NCBI RefSeq assembly: GCF_003012345.1 | Contig: NZ_PVRV01000020.1 | Coordinates: 682,001 to 746,000 of the forward strand | DNA length: 64,000 nt | Reading direction: 5' to 3' | Source of the DNA: Phytohalomonas tamaricis | Lineage (GTDB): Bacteria; Pseudomonadota; Gammaproteobacteria; Pseudomonadales; Halomonadaceae | Shown here: in pieces, positions 9,624 to 18,906 of the stretch | Position numbering within the stretch: the stretch's first letter is position 1 | Layout of the letters: every line of letters begins with the position of its first letter | Notes under the pieces: generated by a model | The model's input: the letters and a program-made list of their open reading frames with translations, nothing else | Told to the model about the DNA's origin: nothing | Database searches by the model: none | Made by a program: the position numbers and the translations under genes

Positions 9624-10290
9624 TCACCTCATCGAAACCATGCGCCACACAATGAACGCCTGTTTTCATATTTTCCTCACGTACCAGTTGTGTCGTCTGT
9701 AGCCCCGCTTCTTGTGCCGCATCAAGCTCCTCGACCACGTCGGAGAGAAAAAGCACCTCTTGTCCCGGCAGCCCGAGCGTGTCGAGAATTCGGCGATAGC
9801 TACCTGACTCTTTCTTGGGGCCCACGGTCGTATCGAAATAATCGTTGAAAAGCGGCGTCAGATCACCGTGATCACTATGCCCAAACAGTAACTTCTGCGC
9901 ATGGACCGAGCCTGAGGAATACACGTAAAGTGAAATACCCGCGGCATGCCAGGCACGTAGTTGACGCACGGCGTCCTCATAGACATGGCCGGTATAATCC
10001 CCATTGGCATAACCTTCTTCCCAGATCATGCCTTGCAACGCTTTTAACGGTGTTGCCTTACGGTCGGCATCGATCCACTCGATCAGAATGTCGCTAACCC
10101 GTGAAACATCAGCATCAGGTTCACCTGCGGCCAACCGTACTTCATTGACCTGCTCCGCTACGGCCGGAAACGGCACGTTGGCTTCAAGCCACTGCGGCAG
10201 GCGACGGCGAGCATAGGGAAACAGTACCTCATGAACGAACGCGATCGAGCCGGTAGTCCCTTCGATATCGGTGACGATCGCACGAATCAT
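9607..10290 (-). CDS. mtnC: Enolase-phosphatase E1 MtnC
   Basis: MtnC is a bifunctional HAD-family enzyme of methionine salvage: it enolises and then dephosphorylates 2,3-diketo-5-methylthiopentyl-1-phosphate to the acireductone used by MtnD. The HAD nucleophile motif appears as IVTDIEGTTGSIAFV at residues 4-18, and LYVYSSGSVHAQKLLFGHS and FLSDVVEELDAA are motifs 2 and 3. The protein has 227 residues. The start at 10290 forms an ATGA overlap with the mtnD stop, indicating coupling; an upstream extension of the frame is ignored for that reason. The 3' end overlaps a GNAT gene. Confidence 0.96.
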   Translation of the reverse strand: MIRAIVTDIEGTTGSIAFVHEVLFPYARRRLPQWLEANVPFPAVAEQVNEVRLAAGEPDADVSRVSDILIEWIDADRKATPLKALQGMIWEEGYANGDYTGHVYEDAVRQLRAWHAAGISLYVYSSGSVHAQKLLFGHSDHGDLTPLFNDYFDTTVGPKKESGSYRRILDTLGLPGQEVLFLSDVVEELDAAQEAGLQTTQLVREENMKTGVHCVAHGFDEVSVRGA

Positions 10291-10838
10291 GCCGTCAGCG
10301 CCTCGAAGCGAGGAAAGCGTGAAGCAATCGGGCTCCCTGTCATCTGCGCGACCCAGCCTTCCTTGTTGGTGAACATGCGGATACAAGTAAAATCAGGATT
10401 GGGGCCCATATCGAACCAATGCGTAGTTCCTGTCGGAACCGACATCAGATCGCCCTGTGAACATCCCACTGCATAGACACGGTCATTGATGTGAAGGTAA
10501 AAAATGCCTAGACCGCGGACAAAAAACCGCACTTCATCTTCGCTATGACGATGTTCATCGAGAAACTTGGTGCGAAGCGCCTCCTTGTCAGGATGATCGG
10601 GATGCATATTGATAACATCAGCGGTCGAGAAGCCATCTTCATCCTGCAGGCGCGCAACTTCCTTGCCATAGGCGGCAAGAATGCTCTCCTGATCGGCATC
10701 CTGCGGCAGATCGACGATGCCCCAGCGCTCGAAGCGGATACCGTGATCGCTCAGTTCCTGCGCGATTCGCTCACCCTCAAACGTGGAAAGAATCGGCTGA
10801 ATACCGTCAGCCTCGTGGTAGACATGTAGAAAGCTCAT
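10287..10838 (-). CDS. mtnD: Acireductone dioxygenase MtnD
   Basis: MtnD is a cupin that uses Fe(II) or Ni(II) to oxidise the acireductone of the methionine salvage pathway; the iron form yields the keto-acid precursor of methionine and formate. The metal site is visible as HRHSEDEVRFFVRG with the later GTTHWFDMG. The protein has 183 residues. A GAGG eight bases ahead picks the ATG at 10838 over an upstream in-frame ATG. mtnD is followed by mtnC with an ATGA overlap, and preceded by mtnB after a 129-base AT-rich gap that could hold a separate promoter. Confidence 0.96.
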   Translation of the reverse strand: MSFLHVYHEADGIQPILSTFEGERIAQELSDHGIRFERWGIVDLPQDADQESILAAYGKEVARLQDEDGFSTADVINMHPDHPDKEALRTKFLDEHRHSEDEVRFFVRGLGIFYLHINDRVYAVGCSQGDLMSVPTGTTHWFDMGPNPDFTCIRMFTNKEGWVAQMTGSPIASRFPRFEALTA

Positions 10839-10967
10839 CGCGATCGCCTCATTAAAAATAAAAATCACATAGAAATAAGTTATGTCGAAATAAATTCAAA
10901 AGAACCGAGATTCTGTTGGTATCCATTCTGACCTATTCACGCCATACATGAGAAGCCTTCAGCACAT

Positions 10968-11585
10968 TCAGCGGTGACGCCGCATTTCAAGCTCACAATC
11001 GAACAGGAAATCGAGGGCTTCGACATGACGAAGACAGGCATTCATATCTCGCGCCCACGTATAGATACCGTGTCCGCGAATCAGGTAGGCGCAACTTTCC
11101 GTTCCCGCCAGGCGGGCATGAGCCACTTGAGCTAACGCCGCGATATCTTGGGTGTTATCAAATACAGGAATAACCACGCGAGCCTCATGGGTGGAAATAC
11201 CTTCAAGCGCCTTTTGCAATTCGTACCCGGTCACGACCACTTCACTACCTGTCGTCAACAGCGAGAGCAGTGTCGACGGGCGAGAGTGCGTATGCAAAAT
11301 GGCCTCGGCTTCAGGAAAATCCTCATAGAGCTGGCCGTGCAGACGCGCCTCATCGGAGGGTTTGAGCGTGCTGCCCACCGGATGACAGGCAAAGTCGGTG
11401 ACCATGATGTCAGCCGGCGTCAGAAAGCCCTTGTGACGACCCGAGGCGGTCACTGCCATGTGCTTGTCGTCAAGGCGCACTGAAAAATTGCCGCCGGTGG
11501 CAGGCACCTTGCCCGCGCCATGCAGCACGCGTCCAGCCTCAACCAGCGACTGCTGAGCGCGCGCCAAGCGTTCAAGATCGATCAT
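10968..11585 (-). CDS. mtnB: Methylthioribulose-1-phosphate dehydratase MtnB
   Basis: MtnB is a zinc enzyme of the class II aldolase fold that dehydrates 5-methylthioribulose-1-phosphate. The zinc histidines are visible in AILHTHSRPST and later IRGHGIYTWARD; VPATGGNFSVRL near the N-terminus is a family signature. Length is 205 residues. The ATG at 11585 has GGGAGA eight bases upstream; the frame extends further but without a better site. It heads the mtnB-mtnD-mtnC-GNAT run. mtnA (isomerase) and the nucleosidase/kinase are not in the window, so the pathway is only partly encoded here. Confidence 0.96.
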   Translation of the reverse strand: MIDLERLARAQQSLVEAGRVLHGAGKVPATGGNFSVRLDDKHMAVTASGRHKGFLTPADIMVTDFACHPVGSTLKPSDEARLHGQLYEDFPEAEAILHTHSRPSTLLSLLTTGSEVVVTGYELQKALEGISTHEARVVIPVFDNTQDIAALAQVAHARLAGTESCAYLIRGHGIYTWARDMNACLRHVEALDFLFDCELEMRRHR

Positions 11586-11713
11586 GTTCGGTTCTCCCGC
11601 CGCGTGCGGCCTGTAAATGGCGGCAAGCCTAGCGGACTCGCTTGTTGATGCCAACCATTGCAGCATTGATGTCGCCTCTCCCGCCGCCCGTTCGAGGCTG
11701 GCATAATGTTGCC

Positions 11714-12439
11714 ATGTCGACTTCTCAACTCTCTCCTTTTACGCTGGCGCCGATTGGCATCATCGAGGATGGCTACCCCGACAAGTTTGGCGTTCCACGC
11801 CAGCCGGGCCTTGCCCCCAGCGCAACCGCCACGCTGCGCTTGCTACCGCCTTTCGACCACGCCGATGCCGTACGTGGTCTCGAACAGTTCAGCCACTTAT
11901 GGCTGACGTTCGTCTTTCACCATAGCCCGGAGCGCTGGACTCCGCTGGTACGTCCGCCGCGCCTGGGCGGCAACGCCAAGATAGGCGTCTTCGCCTCGCG
12001 TGCCACCCATCGTCCCAACCGGCTCGGCTTGTCCTTGGTTGAGCTCACGGCGATCGAAACCCAGGGGGGCATCAAGCTATTGTTAAGAGGACATGACCTT
12101 ATCGATGGCACGCCGATTCTCGACATCAAGCCCTATCTGCCGTGGGCGGATCATGCCGACAACGCTCGTGCCGGCTTTGCGCCAGAGCCGCCGCCCCTGC
12201 GCTGCGTGAGCTTCAGCGACGAGGCGAGGCAGGCACTAGCCGAACACCCCGATGGCCAGCCGCTCGCACGCCTGATCGAAGAGGTGCTCGCTCAGGACCC
12301 GCGTCCCGCCTATCATCGCACCGCAGACACCAGCGGGCGCGAATATGGCGTCTTCCTGCGTGACGTCAACGTGCGTTTTCGCGCCTTGGAGGGGGAAGGT
12401 CCGGTGAAGATCCACGTGATCTCCATCGCGCGGCGATAA
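11714..12439 (+). CDS. trmO: tRNA (m6t6A37) methyltransferase TrmO
   Basis: TrmO (TsaA/YaeB) uses SAM to N6-methylate t6A at position 37 of tRNA-Thr(GGU). Family hallmarks are APIGIIEDGYPDKFGVPRQP at the N-terminus, the GLEQFSHLWLTFVFH block, RPNRLGLS and LDIKPYLPWAD. The 241-residue protein starts at the ATG at 11714; upstream codons in the same frame begin with a TTG and are not supported by a ribosome site. It is divergent from mtnB with a 128-base gap. Its substrate modification depends on TsaB, encoded at the left edge. Confidence 0.95.
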   Translation: MSTSQLSPFTLAPIGIIEDGYPDKFGVPRQPGLAPSATATLRLLPPFDHADAVRGLEQFSHLWLTFVFHHSPERWTPLVRPPRLGGNAKIGVFASRATHRPNRLGLSLVELTAIETQGGIKLLLRGHDLIDGTPILDIKPYLPWADHADNARAGFAPEPPPLRCVSFSDEARQALAEHPDGQPLARLIEEVLAQDPRPAYHRTADTSGREYGVFLRDVNVRFRALEGEGPVKIHVISIARR

Positions 12440-12590
12440 GGCTGCGTAGAGTGGCTGGCTGTCCCAGCGTATCCTCCCGTTCGCCAACCTGACGAAAGCC
12501 TGGTTTATGCAGCACGTGATAGGCTATGACGCCTAAGTCCGACGTTTGCCCGTCGGACGCGTTATCGCCGCATGCCTTACGGAGTCCTTC

Positions 12591-13157
12591 ATGCTAAAAA
12601 CGCTGTTACGCCTCTGTCCGTTGACCCTGGCGCTGTTCACGCTGCCAGTGCTGGCCGACGCCGACCATCCCCATGTTCGTCTGCAAACCAGCCAGGGCGA
12701 CATCGAGCTCGAACTCGACGCCCAGGCGGCGCCGAAGACGGTAGAGAACTTTCTGCATTACGTCGACGAAGAGTTCTACGCCGGGACGGTATTTCACCGC
12801 GTCATTCCTGGCTTCATGATACAGGGCGGCGGTATGTCAGCGTCTCTCGAAGCCAAGGAGACGCATTCGCCGATCGCGCTCGAGAAGAGCGGGCTGGAGA
12901 ATACCCGCGGCACGATCGCCATGGCGCGAACCGCCAACCCCGATTCTGCCACCAGTCAGTTCTTCATCAATCTGGCCGACAACGCCGCGCTCGACTATCG
13001 CGATCGCTATAACCCCGGTTACACCGTGTTCGGCCACGTCGTTGCCGGCATGCCAGTGGTCGACTCGATCGCCGAGGCGCCCACTGGCCGGCAGGGCCCG
13101 CATGCCGACGTGCCGCGCGAGCCGATCACCATTCTCGGCGCCGAGCGACTGGACTGA
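12591..13157 (+). CDS. ppiA: Secreted cyclophilin-type peptidyl-prolyl cis-trans isomerase
   Basis: A periplasmic cyclophilin (188 residues) that catalyses proline isomerisation in exported proteins. A signal peptide (MLKTLLRLCPLTLALFTLP, cleavage after VLA near residue 22) precedes the domain. The catalytic block TVFHRVIPGFMIQGGG contains the key arginine and is followed by ANPDSATSQFFINL, both cyclophilin signatures. GGAG six bases ahead supports the ATG at 12591; an in-frame upstream extension lacks a signal peptide. The symbol is by similarity; the protein could equally be called PpiA-like. It converges on purC across a hairpin terminator. Confidence 0.92.
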   Translation: MLKTLLRLCPLTLALFTLPVLADADHPHVRLQTSQGDIELELDAQAAPKTVENFLHYVDEEFYAGTVFHRVIPGFMIQGGGMSASLEAKETHSPIALEKSGLENTRGTIAMARTANPDSATSQFFINLADNAALDYRDRYNPGYTVFGHVVAGMPVVDSIAEAPTGRQGPHADVPREPITILGAERLD

Positions 13158-13183
13158 GCCACCCAAGCACCAGCCAGAAACGT

Positions 13184-13219
13184 GAAAGCGCCGACAGCGT
13201 AACTATCGGCGCTTTCTTT
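13184..13219 (+). terminator. Terminator after the cyclophilin gene
   Basis: An 11-bp perfect stem (GAAAGCGCCGA / TCGGCGCTTTC) with an 11-base loop ends in TTTCTTTA on the plus strand. It separates the cyclophilin gene from the convergent purC. Confidence 0.75.
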
Positions 13220-13248
13220 ACCTAGGGCATCGCTTGCACAACGGGCGA

Positions 13249-13962
13249 TCAGTCGAAGCGCATACCGAGGCGCTTTCCGACTTCTTCATAAGCCTCGATC
13301 ACGCCACCCAACCCTTGGCGAAAGCGATCCTTGTCCATCTTCTCACGTGTATCCTTATCCCACAGGCGACAGCCATCCGGTGAGAACTCATCGCCAAGCA
13401 CAACATCGCCATGGAACAGTCCGAACTCCAGCTTGTAATCGACCAGTAGCATACCGCCATCGAGAAACAGCTGCTTAAGCACTTCATTGACCTTGAAGGT
13501 CAAGGTTTTCATGGTAGTCAGTTGCTCAGGCGTCGCCCAGCCGAAGGTCTCGGCCAGCGACTCATTGATCATCGGATCGCCCTTGGCGTCGTTTTTCAAA
13601 AACAGCTCGAAGGTGGGTGGATTAAGCTCCATGCCTTCATCGACACCCAGACGGCGTACCAGCCCACCGGCAGCAAGATTACGTACCACGCACTCGACCG
13701 GGATCATATCGAGCTTCTTGACCACGCATTCATTATCGGAGAGCAATGCCTCGAAATGCGTGGGGATTCCGGCCTCCTTGAGCTTGCCCATGATGAACGC
13801 GTTGAACTTGTTGTTGACCATGCCCTTACGCGCCAGTTGCTCGACCTTTTTTCCATCGAAAGCACTGGTATCATCGCGAAAATGCAAGATCAGCCGATCG
13901 GCATCATCGGTGGCGTAAACGGACTTGGCCTTGCCCGCGTAGAGTTCGTTGCGCTTTTCCAT
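13249..13962 (-). CDS. purC: SAICAR synthetase PurC
   Basis: PurC (phosphoribosylaminoimidazole-succinocarboxamide synthase) couples CAIR and aspartate with ATP in purine biosynthesis. The N-terminal [14 protein letters not shown] and [10 protein letters not shown] are the ATP-binding signatures; VDYKLEFG and [12 protein letters not shown] are the C-terminal family motifs. The 237-residue length is typical. GGAG seven bases before the ATG at 13962 selects that start over an upstream in-frame codon. It ends the conserved dapA-bamC-MBL-purC run, an order I know from pseudomonads, but a 98-base gap separates it from the hydrolase gene. Confidence 0.97.
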   Translation of the reverse strand: MEKRNELYAGKAKSVYATDDADRLILHFRDDTSAFDGKKVEQLARKGMVNNKFNAFIMGKLKEAGIPTHFEALLSDNECVVKKLDMIPVECVVRNLAAGGLVRRLGVDEGMELNPPTFELFLKNDAKGDPMINESLAETFGWATPEQLTTMKTLTFKVNEVLKQLFLDGGMLLVDYKLEFGLFHGDVVLGDEFSPDGCRLWDKDTREKMDKDRFRQGLGGVIEAYEEVGKRLGMRFD

Positions 13963-14060
13963 GGGGTTCTCCAGAAGCACGCCGGGTTGAATAGGAAATG
14001 AAACAGTAGGAATAGATGTGCTGGCCGTCTCGACAGTACGCCCATGAACAGCACAACAGA

Positions 14061-14834
14061 TCAGGCACGCGCCAGCGTCTGCCAGCCCGCCCCCTTGTCC
14101 TGGGCGGCGATCACAAGACGCGACTCATCGCCATCAAGCAGCGGATAGAGCGCGCTGTGCGCAAGTTCAGGACGATTATTTTTTTCCGAAAGATGTGATG
14201 CAACGATCTTTTCCAGCCGGTCTGTACCTAGATGCCTAAGTAGCTCCACGGCCTGCATGTTGGCCAAATGCCCCCAATAGCCGCCGACCCGACGCTTCAG
14301 GCTCATCGGATAGGGCCCCTCGGCCAGCATGCGCACGTCGTGATTGCATTCGATCACCAAGCCGTTGCAATTACGATAGCGCTTTTGCACATGGTCGGTA
14401 GCAAATCCCAGGTCGGTGAGGAAGCCAAGCCGCGCACCGCCTGCTTCGATCAGAAACTGAACGGGCTCGCGTGCATCGTGAGGCACGGTCACAGGATCGA
14501 TCTCGATATCCTTGATCGCAAAGCGCTGCTCAGGCGTTAGCAGGTGAAGATCGGGAATGTCGCCGGTTCGGCCGCTGAGCCAGGTACCGGCGGTCATGTA
14601 GACCGGCATCTTGTAGCGTCGGGCCAGTGACCCGACGCCTTTAAGATGATCGCCATGCTCATGAGTAACCACCATGGCATCAATCGAGGCAGGATCGACA
14701 CCGAGCAAGGCCATGCGCCGCTGCGCCTCGCGAATGCCAAAGCCGCAATCGACCAATACCAACGTCTCGTCGGTGGCGACAAGAGTCGCATTGCCCTTGC
14801 TGCCACTGCCGAGTGAGGCGAAACGAAGACCCAT
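14061..14834 (-). CDS. Metallo-beta-lactamase-fold hydrolase (YycJ-like)
   Basis: A 257-residue cytoplasmic MBL-fold hydrolase. The dimetal site motif [10 protein letters not shown] is near residues 60-70, with the N-terminal [13 protein letters not shown] and late CNHDVRML and ASHLSEKNN blocks that are typical of the YycJ/VicX-like subgroup; some members act as exonucleases. No substrate can be assigned. It sits between bamC and purC, a position conserved in pseudomonads, and begins 18 bases after bamC ends, so they likely share a transcript. Confidence 0.85.
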   Translation of the reverse strand: MGLRFASLGSGSKGNATLVATDETLVLVDCGFGIREAQRRMALLGVDPASIDAMVVTHEHGDHLKGVGSLARRYKMPVYMTAGTWLSGRTGDIPDLHLLTPEQRFAIKDIEIDPVTVPHDAREPVQFLIEAGGARLGFLTDLGFATDHVQKRYRNCNGLVIECNHDVRMLAEGPYPMSLKRRVGGYWGHLANMQAVELLRHLGTDRLEKIVASHLSEKNNRPELAHSALYPLLDGDESRLVIAAQDKGAGWQTLARA

Positions 14835-14852
14835 GCTTAATGCGCTCTCATA

Positions 14853-15791
14853 TCAGCGCAAGGTAGTTGCTACAGCATCAAGCAGCTCGCGTGACGTTTT
14901 CTGATCGACTGCATTACCTTGATCATCCGTCACCGTCACAAAGACACTATCTCCCGCAGGTGTCACAACCAGCTGATAGGGCTTGGCTTCGCCATCGCTG
15001 CCGAATATCCACCAGCCACTGCCCGAATCCTTGGCCTTGTAGTTGACACGGAAGACTCGCTCGCTCTGGTTTTGATCGACCAGTTTGCGATCATCATTAT
15101 TGAAGTTACGTTCGAGCTGATAGGCGAGTTCTGACCAGGCGCGCTGGAAGTCGAGCTCAATCGCCAGACGCCAGTTACCATGTTGACTCTGCAGATGGAT
15201 ACGGTCATTGCGCGACAAACGCTGCGCGACAAGCGATACACCGCCTTCAGGCGCGCTTGACGCCAGATACTGCTGCAGCGATTGCAGGCACTCGCTGGCG
15301 ACCTGATTACCTTGCAGACAATACACTTCACTGGTGTTATTGCGCAGCCCCTGACGAACGGCGAGCATGCCCGCATCGGTTGAAATCTGACCGTTATCGC
15401 CATCGATACTTTGTACGGTATAACCGTTTTGCGTGACGAACTCCTGCAGCCGCGGCCATACGCTGGCGGGCGCAGCATTGACGATTAGCCAGCGTTGCGC
15501 ACCGGATTCACGCGTTTCAACAAAGGGCTGTTCTTCACTGCCACTTCCCAGCGCCTGAGGCCGTGGCGGTTCAAAGCTACCGTCTTGCTTGATGAAGCCA
15601 TTATTCGCTGGCGGTACCGGCATTGCATCCTGATAGTTCAGGGTATTGCGCGTTTCGGGCAACGTCAGCGGATCGACGACTTTCGCATCGTCGTATTCAG
15701 CGTTGCGATCGTAGTAGTAACCACTATTGCCGCAACCTGCCAGGAGAATGAGCATCGGCGTTACCGCGACCCACCTGCCATTGAACTTCAT
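14853..15791 (-). CDS. bamC: Outer-membrane assembly lipoprotein BamC
   Basis: BamC (NlpB) is a lipoprotein subunit of the BAM complex that folds beta-barrels into the outer membrane. The signal peptide ends in a lipobox LLAGC, with the cysteine near residue 20. The unstructured N-terminal segment ([17 protein letters not shown]) that in E. coli binds BamD is present, then two helix-grip domains. The protein has 312 residues. The start overlaps the dapA stop as ATGA, and AGGAG precedes it, so its translation is probably coupled to dapA. Confidence 0.93.
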   Translation of the reverse strand: MKFNGRWVAVTPMLILLAGCGNSGYYYDRNAEYDDAKVVDPLTLPETRNTLNYQDAMPVPPANNGFIKQDGSFEPPRPQALGSGSEEQPFVETRESGAQRWLIVNAAPASVWPRLQEFVTQNGYTVQSIDGDNGQISTDAGMLAVRQGLRNNTSEVYCLQGNQVASECLQSLQQYLASSAPEGGVSLVAQRLSRNDRIHLQSQHGNWRLAIELDFQRAWSELAYQLERNFNNDDRKLVDQNQSERVFRVNYKAKDSGSGWWIFGSDGEAKPYQLVVTPAGDSVFVTVTDDQGNAVDQKTSRELLDAVATTLR

Positions 15792-16672
15792 TCTTTAATT
15801 ACTCCTGCCAGCTGCAAGGCTTCGCCCACGGTGGAATGATAGCGTTCGGATAGCCAGGTCAGAGGAAGGCGAATACCAGTATCGGCCAGCCCCATCTGGT
15901 TAAGCGCCCACTTCACGGGAATCGGATTTGCCTCAATGCCGAGTACGGAATGCAGCGGCATCAATCGCGTATTGATCTGATGAGCGCGGTCGTTATTACC
16001 AGCGAGAGCTTCATGACACAGGTCACGCATCGATTTCGGCGCCACGTTGGCAGAAACCGAGATGACACCGTGCCCACCGGCCAGCATGAATTCGCAAGCA
16101 GTAGGATCATCGCCGGAATAAAGCGCAAAGTCGGTGTCTCTCAGGTGCTCAATCAACTCTTCGGCACGCTCAAGGTTACCGGTAGCGTCTTTCAGACCGA
16201 CGATATTATCGACTTCGGCGAGCCGAAACGTCGTCTCATTATAAAGATCAGCCCCGGTGCGCCCCGGCACATTGTAAAGGATTACCGGCAGATCGCAGGC
16301 CTGAGCCACAGCCTTGAAGTGCTGATAGAGTCCTTCCTGCGTCGGACGGTTGTAATACGGCGTCACTGAAAGGCAGTAATCGGCACCCACTTGCTTGGCA
16401 TATTTGGCCAGTTCAACAGCCTCGGATGTCGCATTGGCACCAGTCCCGGCAATGACCGGAATCTGCCCATTGACGGTTTCGACGATAGTACGAATGACAT
16501 CGAAATGCTCGGCGAACGACATGGTCGTTGGCTCGCCCGTGGTTCCGGCGGCGACGATCGCGTCGGTACCATTTTCGAGATGGAAGCCGACCAGGCGGCG
16601 CAGCGCATCCCAGTCAATCTCGCCGCTAGCCTTCATCGGCGTCGCCAAGGCGACGATGCTGCCTGTGATCAT
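15788..16672 (-). CDS. dapA: 4-hydroxy-tetrahydrodipicolinate synthase DapA
   Basis: DapA condenses pyruvate with aspartate semialdehyde, the first committed step to diaminopimelate and lysine. The Schiff-base lysine is in [35 protein letters not shown] (with the catalytic tyrosine) and LYNVPGRTG are family motifs. The protein has 294 residues. The frame opens 17 codons upstream, but the ATG at 16672 gives the family length and has AGGAG upstream. It heads the dapA-bamC pair. The 288-base gap to the divergent bcp gene has no lysine riboswitch that I can recognise. Confidence 0.97.
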   Translation of the reverse strand: MITGSIVALATPMKASGEIDWDALRRLVGFHLENGTDAIVAAGTTGEPTTMSFAEHFDVIRTIVETVNGQIPVIAGTGANATSEAVELAKYAKQVGADYCLSVTPYYNRPTQEGLYQHFKAVAQACDLPVILYNVPGRTGADLYNETTFRLAEVDNIVGLKDATGNLERAEELIEHLRDTDFALYSGDDPTACEFMLAGGHGVISVSANVAPKSMRDLCHEALAGNNDRAHQINTRLMPLHSVLGIEANPIPVKWALNQMGLADTGIRLPLTWLSERYHSTVGEALQLAGVIKE

Positions 16673-16960
16673 CCCGCGAACCTCTCCTGTAAAGTCCGGT
16701 CGTCCGTAAAAGGACACGACCATTGAACGCTAATTCACATTTATACAATATCCAAAGACACTCGCCGTAGGTCAGCAAGCCAGCCTTTGAACAGGTCATA
16801 GATGGTACTCAGGCAGACTCAACCTGTACAGGCTGCAACTATCTTCTATGACAAGAAGATGCCCTTTCCCTATGGATGTCACGCTTTACATGCCAAAGCA
16901 CGTTACGTGTAATACCGCTTTCAGCGATTAACCGCGCCAATATCATGCAAGGAGACAGGT

Positions 16961-17437
16961 ATGGGTATCAAAATCGGCGAAGCAGTGCCCGCTTTCAGCG
17001 CACCAGCCACTTCCGAAACTCAAGTCAGCCTCGCTGACCTCAAGGGCAAACAGGTCGTGCTCTACTTTTATCCGAAGGACAATACGCCCGGATGCACGAC
17101 CGAAGGCCAGGAATTTCGCAATCTAATTGCCGAATTCGAAGCAGTTAACACTTTAGTCTTCGGTGTCTCCCGTGACAGCATGAAAAGTCATGAAAACTTT
17201 AAATCCAAGCAGTGCCTGCCCTTTGAATTGATCAGCGATCCTGACGAAACGCTATGTCGTCAGTTCGACGTGATCAAGCTCAAGAAGCTCTATGGCAAGG
17301 AGCATATGGGCGTGGAGCGCAGCACCTTCTTGATTGATAAAAACGGCAACCTCGCCCACGAGTGGCGCAAGGTCAAGGTAGCAGGCCACGTCGAAGAGGT
17401 TCTCGACGCGGCCCGCACCCTAAATACTCAGGATTAA
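16961..17437 (+). CDS. bcp: Thioredoxin-dependent thiol peroxidase Bcp (PrxQ family)
   Basis: Bcp reduces hydrogen peroxide and organic hydroperoxides in the cytoplasm using thioredoxin. The peroxidatic cysteine is C45 in NTPGCTTEGQEF. The resolving cysteine found five residues later in E. coli Bcp is glutamine here; remaining cysteines are at about 85 and 97, so the catalytic cycle may be one-cysteine or use C85. The 158-residue protein starts after AAGGAGACAGGT. It is divergent from dapA and convergent with a PerM gene 30 bases away. Confidence 0.94.
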   Translation: MGIKIGEAVPAFSAPATSETQVSLADLKGKQVVLYFYPKDNTPGCTTEGQEFRNLIAEFEAVNTLVFGVSRDSMKSHENFKSKQCLPFELISDPDETLCRQFDVIKLKKLYGKEHMGVERSTFLIDKNGNLAHEWRKVKVAGHVEEVLDAARTLNTQD

Positions 17438-17467
17438 GAAACTTACCGTCTTCGATATTTATCGCGT

Positions 17468-18565
17468 TCAATGCTCGCCGAGTTCGATCTCGGCGCTGCT
17501 TCGCCTGGAGGCGATACTTCTAGGCCAGGCCCGCATCAACGCTTTCAGTAGCGTTGCCAGCGGAATAGCAAAGAATATGCCCCAGAATCCCCAGATGCCG
17601 CCAAAGAACAAAATAGCCACGATAATGGCTACCGGATGCAGGTTAACCGCCTCGGAAAATAAAAGCGTCGCCAGAACATTTCCATCAAGCGCCTGAATGA
17701 TTCCGTAGGCGAGCAGCACATAGAAAAACTGATCGCTCAGTCCAAAGGTAAACCCCGCCACTGCCGCGACCGGCAACGTAGCAGAAGCCGCGCCGATATA
17801 GGGAATCAGCACCGACAGGCCAACCATCAGCCCAAGCAGTGCCGAATAAGGCATATTCAGGAAAAAGAACGTCGCGTAGCTCACTACACCGACAATCACG
17901 ATTTCAATGAACTTGCCACGAATGTAATTGGCGATCTGATCGTCCATCTCGAACCAGACTCGGCTCATCAGGCTGCGATTTTTCGGCAATATAGAGAGCA
18001 GAAAAGCGACCAACGTCTCGCGATCCTTGAGCATGAAAAAGACAAGGATCGGCACCAGGATCAAATAAGTAATGATACTCAACACATTGCCCAATGACGT
18101 CAGTGATAAGCGAATGGCACGCTGTCCGAGCTGCGTGAACTCATGCCCTGCGGTATTGATCCAGCTCTGCACTTGCTCCGGCGTAACGACCTTGGGGTAG
18201 CGTTGCTGCAATTCATCGAGCATCGCCTGTGCGCGGGCAAACATGCGCGGCGATTCCTGGATCAGACTGACCAATTGATCCCAAACCATGGGAAAAATAA
18301 TCAGCGCCATGGTCAGGAACATGCCCAGGAAGAACAGGAAAACGACCAGCACTGCGGCCAGGCGAGGCAATCCATAGCGTTCGAGCCGCCGAACATTACT
18401 CTGCAGTAAAAAGGCAATCACCAGCGCCGCAAAAAAGGGCGCGAGCATCGTGCCCAGATAAACCACGATGCTGAAGCCAATAATCAGCAGCGCACCGAGC
18501 ACCACAGCTTCCTCGTCGGAAAAATAACGGTCGACCCATCGACGCAGCACTGCCTTCATGGCCAT
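17468..18565 (-). CDS. perM: PerM-family (AI-2E transporter superfamily) permease, copy 1
   Basis: A 365-residue polytopic inner-membrane protein of the PerM/AI-2E exporter superfamily. Hydrophobic segments occur around residues 20-38, 42-54, 68-90 and several more in the C-terminal half, with the family block VGLSVLIPYIGAASATLPV. The transported substrate is not known. It begins five bases after the tusA stop on the same strand and lies next to bepA, an arrangement also seen in enterobacteria. A second PerM-type gene sits on the other side of bepA. Symbol by context and similarity. Confidence 0.88.
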   Translation of the reverse strand: MAMKAVLRRWVDRYFSDEEAVVLGALLIIGFSIVVYLGTMLAPFFAALVIAFLLQSNVRRLERYGLPRLAAVLVVFLFFLGMFLTMALIIFPMVWDQLVSLIQESPRMFARAQAMLDELQQRYPKVVTPEQVQSWINTAGHEFTQLGQRAIRLSLTSLGNVLSIITYLILVPILVFFMLKDRETLVAFLLSILPKNRSLMSRVWFEMDDQIANYIRGKFIEIVIVGVVSYATFFFLNMPYSALLGLMVGLSVLIPYIGAASATLPVAAVAGFTFGLSDQFFYVLLAYGIIQALDGNVLATLLFSEAVNLHPVAIIVAILFFGGIWGFWGIFFAIPLATLLKALMRAWPRSIASRRSSAEIELGEH

Positions 18566-18570
18566 GGGAT

Positions 18571-18810
18571 TTACTGGCCTCCCTTGACGATAACAAAGCG
18601 ATAGATACCGTCATTTTCTTCACGATATTCAAGAATATGCTGACTCTGGGCGACAAAGCTTTCAAAGTCACGCCAGGCGCCAGGGTCAGTCGCGCTGACA
18701 ATCAGCCGTTGCCCCGGCGTAAGTTGCGCGATCGCCTGCTTTGCTTTAAGCAGCGGCATCGGACACGGTAGTCCGGTCGCATCCAATTCGGTGTCAGCTT
18801 GGTCTACCAT
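18571..18810 (-). CDS. tusA: Sulfurtransferase TusA-family protein
   Basis: A small sulfur carrier (79 residues) of the TusA/SirA fold. The functional cysteine is C16 in the CPMP motif (C-P-x-P), followed by LLKAKQAIAQLTPG. TusA relays sulfur from IscS toward mnm5s2U34 synthesis in tRNA-Lys, -Glu and -Gln. Not all family members do this; the copy next to bcp/bepA in pseudomonads has other roles, so the function is inferred. An in-frame ATG five codons upstream is possible; the ATG at 18810 has GGAAA eight bases ahead. It precedes perM with a 5-base gap. Confidence 0.85.
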   Translation of the reverse strand: MVDQADTELDATGLPCPMPLLKAKQAIAQLTPGQRLIVSATDPGAWRDFESFVAQSQHILEYREENDGIYRFVIVKGGQ

Positions 18811-18906
18811 GCGGTTTCCATTCAAACAGGTTGAAATCGCCCTGATTTAAGGGCACTTTGCCAGACAAATCAATGTTGATCGGCGATTCATCACGTGGGT
18901 GTGGCA

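Noticed and set aside
16823-16832. CCTGTACAGG palindrome upstream of bcp as a LexA box
   Set aside because: LexA boxes are CTGT-N8-ACAG; here there is no spacer, and neither neighbour is an SOS gene.
16673-16960. A lysine riboswitch ahead of dapA
   Set aside because: No long conserved helix pattern was seen in the 288-base gap; gram-negative dapA genes often lack it.
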